A DNA stretch of 64,000 nucleotides. It comes from Candidatus Poribacteria bacterium. Its GTDB lineage: Bacteria > Poribacteria > WGA-4E > WGA-3G. Under the pieces are notes generated by a model. It was not told where the DNA came from, did not search any database, and saw only the letters and a list, made by a program, of their open reading frames with translations. Positions 35,328-42,874 of this stretch are shown here, piece by piece. Position numbers and translations under genes: made by a program. The DNA lies in the NCBI GenBank assembly GCA_022827185.1, contig JAJDTM010000022.1:62001-126000 (forward strand), given 5' to 3'. Each line of letters opens with the position of its first letter. Within the stretch, counting starts at the first letter, position 1.

Positions 35328-37673
35328 TCATTTAGGTGGAACGTCCCATAGGAGTATCGTTCCAGCAAAGCGGGAATACAGGTTTGTGCTTGCGAGCGTT
35401 TTTCCATCAGGCGCAAACACCAATTCTTTAACGGGACTCATGTATGGCTTGAAGGCGGCAAGTTTGTGTCCCGCAGGTAGCAACCACAACTGAATTGTCC
35501 CATCTATATCTCCACTTGCCAGAAAAGTCGCATTGGGCGCGAATGCTAATTTACAGACTTCACTTGTGTGCCCTTCAAGCGTTACAGATTTCCGGGTTGC
35601 GACATTCCATAAATAAATTGTTTTACCGGCACTCGCAGCAACGATGAGAGGTTCCCCAGCGCGCCCCAATGCCACAGCACCCACTGGCACATCCAAACAC
35701 TTCATACCGAACAGTGCTTGCAATTTATCTATCAAATTCAGTTTCTCCTTAGCAACACTGAATATAGCAAATGTTTCACCAGTATCGGTATTCGACGAGT
35801 GGACCTCCGATCCTTTGCCCATTGCAATCACTTCACCATCTTGTGTAAATGCAAAGCTAAACGCCAGCACAGGACTCCGGTTTGGGCCACCGCCTCCAAG
35901 TGTACACAGGTGTCTTTGGGTAAGAACATCCCATATCTCCATCGCATCAATCCGATTTTGAATAACCAGTTTTTCACCGTTTGGTGAGAAAACGGCTGGA
36001 TGTAAGCGATGACCTGCCCTCTCAAACGATGTTGCGAAAAGATGATACATTGCCGGGGTCCGAGGCATTGGCACAGTAACCAAACCAGGCGTTAACAGAG
36101 TCATCGGCACGCCACGAGGCACGTTCGCGAGGTCGTAATCGGTACGATATTCTCCAGTAGCGGCATCCCATATTTCAACTTTGCCGGAAATGGTCAAAGC
36201 AGCGAGAGTGGTACTATCTGCCAAAGCAGCGAAGGGTGTGTTATATTCAGAAAACGCTAAACCGATGATTTCGCTTCCATCTTCCATTGGCACAGCAGCT
36301 CGCCAATTCGGTTCAATATGTTTTTTTCCCTTCTCGCGGTGTCCGGGGAGTTGCATCCGCAATCTTTCGGTGCCAGTATTTGTATCCCACAGATGAATTT
36401 TGCTACCCGTGCTGGTCGCAATCGTTTTCCCATCGTGCGAGAACACTAACGTGAAAAACCTACTCGTCCATCCCGTCGTCAAGGTGCGTTCATGCTTGCC
36501 AGTCTGTGCTGACCACACATCCACTGTGCCGTGGTGATTCATAGTGATAACAGTTGCGCCATCCGCTGACAGCACAAATTCCCACAAACCACCACTCTTA
36601 TTTTTAAGTGTAGCAACCTGCGAATATGTATCCATATTCCATATCTCAATATCGTCTAACCCCGCAACAGCAAGCGTTTTCCCATCTTTTGAGAATGCAG
36701 GTATCGCTGGATACCCCTCGAAATTTGCGACCCTTTTTGGAAACGTTGCCACCTGTTTTCCTGTCTCAAGGTCCCAGAGACTTACGTTCTTGGAAGTCGC
36801 AATCGCAAGCCTTCTGCCATCTGGCGTAAAACTGAACGCTCTTACCTCGCCGTTAGGTTTTGGAAGCGTAGTTATTTTACGATTCGTGCGTCCATCTTTA
36901 ACGCTAATTGTTCCGTCTTTGTTCTCAAAGGCGAAGATAACACGCGTGCTATCCGCAAATGCCTTCACCCTAACACTGGTACGTGCATCTTTAAGCGGAT
37001 TAAATCTCGGTAACTTGGTGGTGAAAGTGTCTAACTGCCTTCCAGAGGAAACATCCCACATCCAGACCTTAGGGACATCCCATCTCCAAGGATCTCCACC
37101 AATCAAATCGTGTGAAGCTTTGTCAATCGATCCCTTACCGACAAGGGTTTTTCCATCATCCAAGAATGTCAATCTGTTGATCCAATAATTAGGCAGCTTG
37201 AATGTGAGTAAAAGTTTCTGACTTTCAACATCCCAGATACGACATGCGTTGTCCCCACCAGCAGTAGCAAGCATTGTACCATCAGGAGAAAATGCCACCA
37301 GTCCGATTAAAACCATATTCTCTGTGATAAGCGCAATTTCATCACCAGTACTGACATCATAAAGCCATACACCTGCAGAACTCGCAATCGCCAAGCGAGT
37401 ACCATCGGTGGACAACTGCATATCGGTGAAGGTGCCTTTCCCAATCCTCGCTTTTGCACCTTCAGGCAAACTCCACCGGGTGTAGTCTTCTGGGTTCGCT
37501 AAAACCCGATGCGTCTGGATCAGCAGCACGACCATCACCAAAGCAGTGATTACCCACCACACAAACGGTTTACTATCAGAAGAAGCAGAAAACTTAGCGA
37601 ACGGCATCTCATATATCACATTCTTGCCGGGATTCAGTGTGATTTGAAAATTATCTAAAGCATTCCGAATCAT
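35328..37673 (-). CDS. Membrane-anchored WD40 protein, sigma-less paralogue
   Basis: About 781 residues, starting at ATG 37673 with GGAGG six bases upstream. Its first residues 'MIRNALDNFQITLNPGKNVI' align with residues 184 onward of the sigma-WD40 protein ('MIREALEHFQITPNLTENI'). A transmembrane helix ('WWVITALVMVVLLIQT') and about a dozen WD40-like blades follow. The sigma domain is missing entirely and the sequence upstream of the start has no trace of it. The blades are more diverged and some lack the WD dipeptide. It may act as a sensor without output, or partner the neighbouring sigma proteins. Confidence 0.85.
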   Translation of the reverse strand: MIRNALDNFQITLNPGKNVIYEMPFAKFSASSDSKPFVWWVITALVMVVLLIQTHRVLANPEDYTRWSLPEGAKARIGKGTFTDMQLSTDGTRLAIASSAGVWLYDVSTGDEIALITENMVLIGLVAFSPDGTMLATAGGDNACRIWDVESQKLLLTFKLPNYWINRLTFLDDGKTLVGKGSIDKASHDLIGGDPWRWDVPKVWMWDVSSGRQLDTFTTKLPRFNPLKDARTSVRVKAFADSTRVIFAFENKDGTISVKDGRTNRKITTLPKPNGEVRAFSFTPDGRRLAIATSKNVSLWDLETGKQVATFPKRVANFEGYPAIPAFSKDGKTLAVAGLDDIEIWNMDTYSQVATLKNKSGGLWEFVLSADGATVITMNHHGTVDVWSAQTGKHERTLTTGWTSRFFTLVFSHDGKTIATSTGSKIHLWDTNTGTERLRMQLPGHREKGKKHIEPNWRAAVPMEDGSEIIGLAFSEYNTPFAALADSTTLAALTISGKVEIWDAATGEYRTDYDLANVPRGVPMTLLTPGLVTVPMPRTPAMYHLFATSFERAGHRLHPAVFSPNGEKLVIQNRIDAMEIWDVLTQRHLCTLGGGGPNRSPVLAFSFAFTQDGEVIAMGKGSEVHSSNTDTGETFAIFSVAKEKLNLIDKLQALFGMKCLDVPVGAVALGRAGEPLIVAASAGKTIYLWNVATRKSVTLEGHTSEVCKLAFAPNATFLASGDIDGTIQLWLLPAGHKLAAFKPYMSPVKELVFAPDGKTLASTNLYSRFAGTILLWDVPPK

Positions 37674-37773
37674 GGGTTCCTCCGTGCTGACATACACGGT
37701 AAAGACGCATCTTATCTGTTAATAGAATTATACCATAAACCCAACCAAAAGTGCATACGTCCGAAAAGAAGTA

Positions 37774-37987
37774 CAGGGCTATTTAGTTCTCGGTTTTTTT
37801 GCCCAATTTTGAACCCCCAGGCCCGGTAGGTGCGTGTTTTGCGGTGTACTCACCCAAATTTTGCCCACACGCGGCAAAATTTTGCTTCGCAGTGAGAAAG
37901 CTTTACATTTGCGATCTGCATTCTAACCGCACCGGATCTATAACAGAAAGCGTAAACCCGCGAATTTCTTAAAACTAAATAGTCCTG
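37774..37987. repeat. MITE-like element, family 2, copy 1
   Basis: CAGGGCTATTTAGTT (37774-37788) and AACTAAATAGTCCTG (37973-37987) are inverted repeats with one mismatch, 214 bases end to end. No gene lies between them. The interior has the palindrome AAATTTTGCCCACACGCGGC with GCAAAATTTTG. This accounts for much of the 580-base gap between the two convergently spaced genes; the rest shows no gene. Confidence 0.6.
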
Positions 37988-38196
37988 AAAGAAGTACGTT
38001 TATAGGAAAAACCTATTCTTGAGGCAATTCGGTGGATCCCGTCCGCGCAAAAACTTGAACATCATCTGAAGATGATAGTGAATGCGAACTTCAATATCAA
38101 ATCGGGAAGTTAATTGGGTATTTGGATGAATGGAAAAGCGGAGATTTAACGTGAGGCGTGCAAGGTTAATTGAACGTTTGAATAGGGCAAGGATAA

Positions 38197-38233
38197 GGCG
38201 GCAACCCTTGGCAATCCGCAGGTGGTTGCCGCC
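38197..38233. terminator. GC-rich hairpin after the sigma-transglutaminase gene
   Basis: GGCGGCAACC (38197-38206) pairs with GGTTGCCGCC (38224-38233), a perfect 10-bp stem with a 17-base loop, starting 21 bases beyond the stop codon of the minus-strand gene. A T-run is not obvious, so it may be a processing or Rho-dependent end. Confidence 0.45.
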
Positions 38234-38253
38234 TCTGCAATCCTATAGGATCC

Positions 38254-40590
38254 CTATTCAACAATGGCAATTTCAAGTTGATTGAGCGTTCGGAAAATGC
38301 CTTCAGCAAATTCATTCAGATTATCTGATTCCAAGGTACTTCCATCAAGTTGAATATGATTCGCATCGGCGATGGTCTGTCCCAATGTTGGATCCATCTG
38401 TACCCACCTGCCAACGTAGACTTCAGCCCAGAAGTGGTAGTAAAAGGCATCCTGTCCAAATATGATACCGGAGCAGATACGTGCCGGAATTCCAGCAGCT
38501 CGTGCTAAAGCAATAAAAAGCACAGTGTGTTCCGTGCAATCCCCGGAGAGCGATTCCAGGGCAGTTAAGGATGAACCGAAACCACCACTCACTTTTTTCT
38601 CCGTAATGGCTGTATGAACCCATTGACATAATTTCTCTGCCGCACGCCATGAATTGACTTCCCCGTCTAATATTTCTGCGGTTTTCGCACGAATCGCTGG
38701 TGCGTCAGTTTGAATATAAGCACTCGCGCCAAGGAACTTACCTTCAGCATCCTGAACCGGTAAATCGGGGCAATCCTCCGCTGCAACTGTTGGCACCTGA
38801 ATCGAAAGTCTACCTGAATGCTCACTGTTTGCTTCCAGCTTTTGACGGGAATTAGACATGATGGCATCAGCGATACTTCCTGATGTCAATTTTACGTCGG
38901 CTTCAAAGTTTCTCGCGTTTCGCGTAGGGTGTTTGCCGGAGGGAAGAATACGCGTTTTTAAAACGATATCAACCTCTTCCGTATCGCCAAACGCGGCCTC
39001 CTTATCGGTTTTTGTTGTTACCATAGAGAAACCCATCATCGGCACCTCGCTTCGGTAACTTACACCATCAGTGTCAAGCCAGACTTTCTGAGTGACCCCA
39101 TTCATCATGTCCACTGTTTGACGTAAAACATAGACCTGCTTTTCTTCTGATTGGTAGGTTAAAGTATCCTGCCCTTCAACCTCGAGTTCCGCTTTCACTG
39201 GCTTCAACAGATCAAAACTGAAAATGTGGAAGTTCAGTTTGTCGCCTATTTTAAGGCCTTTCCGGAAGAGTGATTCGACACCTGTATATTCAGAAATTGT
39301 ATCCGGTGGTACAGGAACTTCTGATTCGGTAGTTTCGCCATTGAGCGTTGTCTTAATGTAAGCAACACCATCTACAATACGCCCCTCCACCTGTTTTAAA
39401 CCGGACTCATTGGAGGTTGAGAGGAAGTGACGCGGCATTAAATCGGAACCTATATACTCAACGCGGGTGCTTTCAATTGTTACATCGCTCCCGAGTCCCT
39501 TAAGATTCATAACTATATTAATTTTGTTACGATCCACCTCTTTCCCTTCATACTCGGTTTTTTCACTGGATATGTGCATGTAACCGATCTTGGTATTCAT
39601 CAAGGTGAAATTGTACCAGTGTTCTTTCGGATTTTGTGGCATGTTTTCAGGAACATCTTCTTCGTCCACCTGCACTGCAGCAAATAGCACTTCATCAGGT
39701 TGCTGACCGGCACCATCATTTTTATTCGGCGCAGCAGTGCTTCCGGGTTGCATCCGAACATCTGGCTTGGATTCAAGGTCCAGCACAACGGGTGCGTCAA
39801 TGATCTCTATTGTCATCTCTGACGTAGCATCAAAACTATAGGGACGCTGGAAACGTGCTAAGTATTGGCTGCCAATACCTAACATCAAGAATATTACGGC
39901 GATTGTAGAAACGGCGATTGCCCACGGGACCAACGGTTTATTACCAGATGGTGCGACAGGTTTCAAACGCGAAATCTCACGCATGATATTCTCTGTAAGA
40001 TTCGGCGTAATTTGGAAGTTGCCTAAAGCCTCTCGTATCATCGGTTCCTCCTTTTTTAAGCGACGACGCGCACGGTAGAGACGATTCCGAATCGCCGCCT
40101 CCGATACACCTAAAAACTCGCTTATCTCTTCGTACGTCATTCCTCCGAGGTAGTAGAGCGTGATGACAGTTCGATCACTCTCCTGCAACTTCGCAAGCAA
40201 CTTTTTGACGACTTCGCGTTGTGCTTCCGTTGTCATGCGCTCGTTCTCCGCAATGATATATCCAGAATAAGTTGCTTTTTCCAATTGCGCGCTGCTCGTG
40301 TCTTCCAACGACTGCGTCCACGTCTGATTTTTTCGGTGCCACGCTGTGCAGTGATGTGCGGTTATCACATAAAGCCAACTCGCAAAGGACTGTGGTTCCT
40401 TTAACGTAGAGAGTCTCTGATACGCTTTCAGGAACGTCTCTTGTGTAATATCCTCGGCGATATGGAAATCTCCAACCTTCCGCCACGCAAGCGCGTGAAC
40501 GGATCGCTGATATTTTTTCACGAGTGTGGAGAACGCCGTATCATCACCATCAAGCACGCGTTGGATAAGCTGAGCATCATCGTTTTTCAT
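38254..40590 (-). CDS. Membrane-anchored ECF sigma factor fused to a transglutaminase-like domain
   Basis: 778 residues. Its first 250 residues match the sigma-WD40 protein closely: region 2 ('FSTLVKKYQRSVHALAWRKV'), region 4 ('YEEISEFLGVSEAAIRNRLY') and a transmembrane helix 'VPWAIAVSTIAVIFLMLGIG' at about 221-240. The WD40 part is replaced by a beta-rich domain and a C-terminal transglutaminase-like fold. The likely catalytic residues are Cys685 in 'SLSGDCTEHTVLF', His719 in 'FYYHFWAEVYVG' and Asp733 in 'MDPTLG'. The enzyme domain is expected on the periplasmic side, where it could act as protease, crosslinker or peptidoglycan-binding sensor. GAGGTATCCG precedes the start. Met184 again has a strong internal ribosome site. 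Confidence 0.9.
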   Translation of the reverse strand: MKNDDAQLIQRVLDGDDTAFSTLVKKYQRSVHALAWRKVGDFHIAEDITQETFLKAYQRLSTLKEPQSFASWLYVITAHHCTAWHRKNQTWTQSLEDTSSAQLEKATYSGYIIAENERMTTEAQREVVKKLLAKLQESDRTVITLYYLGGMTYEEISEFLGVSEAAIRNRLYRARRRLKKEEPMIREALGNFQITPNLTENIMREISRLKPVAPSGNKPLVPWAIAVSTIAVIFLMLGIGSQYLARFQRPYSFDATSEMTIEIIDAPVVLDLESKPDVRMQPGSTAAPNKNDGAGQQPDEVLFAAVQVDEEDVPENMPQNPKEHWYNFTLMNTKIGYMHISSEKTEYEGKEVDRNKINIVMNLKGLGSDVTIESTRVEYIGSDLMPRHFLSTSNESGLKQVEGRIVDGVAYIKTTLNGETTESEVPVPPDTISEYTGVESLFRKGLKIGDKLNFHIFSFDLLKPVKAELEVEGQDTLTYQSEEKQVYVLRQTVDMMNGVTQKVWLDTDGVSYRSEVPMMGFSMVTTKTDKEAAFGDTEEVDIVLKTRILPSGKHPTRNARNFEADVKLTSGSIADAIMSNSRQKLEANSEHSGRLSIQVPTVAAEDCPDLPVQDAEGKFLGASAYIQTDAPAIRAKTAEILDGEVNSWRAAEKLCQWVHTAITEKKVSGGFGSSLTALESLSGDCTEHTVLFIALARAAGIPARICSGIIFGQDAFYYHFWAEVYVGRWVQMDPTLGQTIADANHIQLDGSTLESDNLNEFAEGIFRTLNQLEIAIVE

Positions 40591-40619
40591 CGGATACCTC
40601 TGAAAAGGGAATGTTCATC

Positions 40620-40646
40620 ATTTCACTTCAACATATAGTGACGCGA
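40620..40646 (-). promoter_or_regulatory. Conserved upstream motif of sigma-fusion genes, copy 2
   Basis: Minus-strand TCGCGTCAC, nine bases, AAGTGAAAT, matching the motif before the sigma-WD40 gene. The sigma-less paralogue has no such motif upstream, in keeping with a link to the sigma part. Confidence 0.35.
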
Positions 40647-40842
40647 TAAGCGGAGAAATAATCTCACAAATATTTATCAAAGTCATCAAGGAGGCACTAC
40701 ACGTTAGATTATACTTAGGAGGACATCTCATGCGTTATCAACTTATCAAATCCGCAACGTTTTTTCAACATCTTCTTCCTACTTACTTCCACAGATTCCG
40801 CTTGACATTGCACGTATCTTAGAATAAAATAGAGCCAAATTG

Positions 40843-42042
40843 ATGCCTCAACGCTCTGTGTCAGTGATGCCATTAAGCGGTATGCAACTATTCAAATACA
40901 CCCTCACACTTCTTATATTTCTTCACACACTCCTTGCGATGGGTGCGCCACGGTTTCATCCCGAAGCGACACGGTTGTATGATGCCGGGGTACGCGCACT
41001 CACACATGGAGACGAGAAAAAAGCGAGAACTAATTTAGAGAAGGCAGTCAAACTTGATGGATCAATAGCGGATGCATACTGCGTTTTAGGAATGATTTAT
41101 AAAGGTGCCGAGGAAGTCCACGCCGCAGCTGAAGCGTTTCAACGGGCAACAATCGCAGATAAAAACTATATTGAAGCGTATTGTGAGCTTGGTGATATAC
41201 TACTCATCCACTTAGGCGACTCCGCACAGGCGACACAGGTGCTACAAAAAGCAATAGCGATGGACACCGATCATGCGCGTGCGAGGGCCCTATTAGGCAT
41301 CGCCTATTTTCGTGATAATCGAACCGATGCTGCCATTAGTGAACTTCAACGCGCTATTAAACTCGATCCGACTTTGAAGACAGCACACTACACGCTCGGC
41401 ACCGCTTTTCTTCAGAAGGAAGCGTGGCAACCCGCTATTGATACTTTCAAAAAACTGATTGAAATTGATCCATTCCACGCAAAGGCGTACTTCAGTTTAG
41501 GCACAACGTACCGTCGTATGGGTGAAATGGCAGCGGCACAAGAGAATTTACAACGTTTTGAAGTGCTGTCTATTGAGGAAGAAAAGCTGACACATCTCAA
41601 AAAATTTGTGCAACAAAACCCTACCAACGCCGAAGCGTGGTACCGACTCGGTAGACTCCAACTGAAACGGAAGTTATGGCACGATGCAACGCAATCTTTG
41701 GAACGTTACGTCACGCTCGCGCCACAAGAGACGCGTGGTTATGAAGCACTCGGTTATGTCCAGTTTCAACGGCAAAACTATCCACAAGCGAAAACAATGT
41801 ATGAGAAGGTGATTGCACATAAGCCGAATGTCGCTACCTACCGTAACAGCCTCGGTGGAGTTTATCTGATGTTAGAAGATTACACTGAAGCAATTGAGCA
41901 ATACCAAACCGCCATCCACTTACAGCCAACTGAACCGCGTTTTTATCTGAACCTTTCTAAGGCTTACGAGCTTGCCGGTGCTCATACAGAAGCCGCGAAA
42001 ATCTATCAAGAATATGAACGTCTTACGTCAAAGAAAAAATAA
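40843..42042 (+). CDS. Secreted TPR protein
   Basis: About 399 residues. A signal peptide ('LFKYTLTLLIFLHTLLAMGA') is followed by eight to ten tetratricopeptide repeats of 34 residues with the pattern 'AxxxLGxxYxxxGxxxxAxxxFxxAxxxDPxxxxA'. ATG 40843 is used; ATG 40882 places the hydrophobic stretch nearer the N-terminus and fits a signal peptide well. TPR solenoids bind partner proteins. It opens a four-gene operon: the FGE-like start codon lies inside its last 30 bases. Confidence 0.85.
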   Translation: MPQRSVSVMPLSGMQLFKYTLTLLIFLHTLLAMGAPRFHPEATRLYDAGVRALTHGDEKKARTNLEKAVKLDGSIADAYCVLGMIYKGAEEVHAAAEAFQRATIADKNYIEAYCELGDILLIHLGDSAQATQVLQKAIAMDTDHARARALLGIAYFRDNRTDAAISELQRAIKLDPTLKTAHYTLGTAFLQKEAWQPAIDTFKKLIEIDPFHAKAYFSLGTTYRRMGEMAAAQENLQRFEVLSIEEEKLTHLKKFVQQNPTNAEAWYRLGRLQLKRKLWHDATQSLERYVTLAPQETRGYEALGYVQFQRQNYPQAKTMYEKVIAHKPNVATYRNSLGGVYLMLEDYTEAIEQYQTAIHLQPTEPRFYLNLSKAYELAGAHTEAAKIYQEYERLTSKKK

Positions 42043-42874
42043 CACTATCATAAGGGTAGGTCTCCACGCCTACCCGTTTATAAGGGGCCTCATCCTACTT
42101 TCCGCAGTTATAGGGTTCTTACCTTGTGCGTTGGCTGAACCTGAACTCTGCCTCATCCCCGCTGGCACCTTTACGATGGGGAGTGATGACCACCTCCCGA
42201 ATGAAGCACCCGCACATAAAATCTATCTGGATGCCTACTATATCAGTAAAACCGAAGTCACCAACGCCGAGTATTATCCGTTTTGGCTTGAAAGTGGTGG
42301 CGCCGACAGTGAACATACCCCTATCAGTTACGGTGGCGAGTTCGGTACCTGGCCCGAGATTGCAAAGACGAAGCCTAACCACCCTGTCATCGGTATTTCG
42401 TGGGATGCTGCTGTTGCCTATGCGGCGTGGCGAGGCATGCGGCTGCCTACCGAAGCAGAATGGGAAAAAGCCGCACGTGGAACGAACGCTAAACGGTGGC
42501 CCTGGGGGAATACCTTCACACAACGCATTAAGGGTACCACTATCCACGCAAACGTTTGGCAACAGTCAGGGGCACACTTGCAACCGGTTGGTACTTACCC
42601 CACGGGGATCAGTCCTTACGGTGCACACGATATGGCAGGTAATGTCTGGGAATGGGTAGCAGACTGGTATTCAGAAACCTTCTATTACCGCAGCCCTGAT
42701 CGAAATCCGAAGGGACCCGCGGTCGGTAGTCACCGTATTGTGAAAGGCGGTTCGTGGTTAAACCCAGAGACATTCGCAAGGTGTGCCGCACGGTTCGGTC
42801 AACACCCCGCAATCGGCACCAGTTTTATCGGATTCCGGCTCGCGAAAGATGCGACTCCCACCTATGAAAAGTAA
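42014..42874 (+). CDS. Formylglycine-generating-enzyme-like (SUMF1/DUF323) secreted protein
   Basis: About 286 residues. An N-terminal hydrophobic helix precedes a SUMF1/FGE fold, with 'IPAGTFTMGSDD', 'HKIYLDAYYISKTEVTNAEY', 'RLPTEAEWEKAARG', 'PYGAHDMAGNVWEWVADWY', 'KGGSW' and the C-terminal 'CAARFGQHPAIGTSFIGFR'. The two catalytic cysteines of true FGE are not both evident (only one, in RCAARF), so sulfatase activation is doubtful. Many bacterial family members are instead ligand-binding or nonheme oxidoreductases. It overlaps the preceding TPR gene and the following gene by short stretches, which implies translational coupling. Confidence 0.85.
   Translation: MNVLRQRKNNTIIRVGLHAYPFIRGLILLSAVIGFLPCALAEPELCLIPAGTFTMGSDDHLPNEAPAHKIYLDAYYISKTEVTNAEYYPFWLESGGADSEHTPISYGGEFGTWPEIAKTKPNHPVIGISWDAAVAYAAWRGMRLPTEAEWEKAARGTNAKRWPWGNTFTQRIKGTTIHANVWQQSGAHLQPVGTYPTGISPYGAHDMAGNVWEWVADWYSETFYYRSPDRNPKGPAVGSHRIVKGGSWLNPETFARCAARFGQHPAIGTSFIGFRLAKDATPTYEK

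Noticed and set aside
42126-42659. 177-codon open frame within the FGE-like gene
   Set aside because: Same strand but another frame; the SUMF1 motifs lie in the chosen frame.
42014-42874. True formylglycine-generating enzyme activating sulfatases
   Set aside because: Only one cysteine is seen in the active-site region and no sulfatase gene lies nearby.
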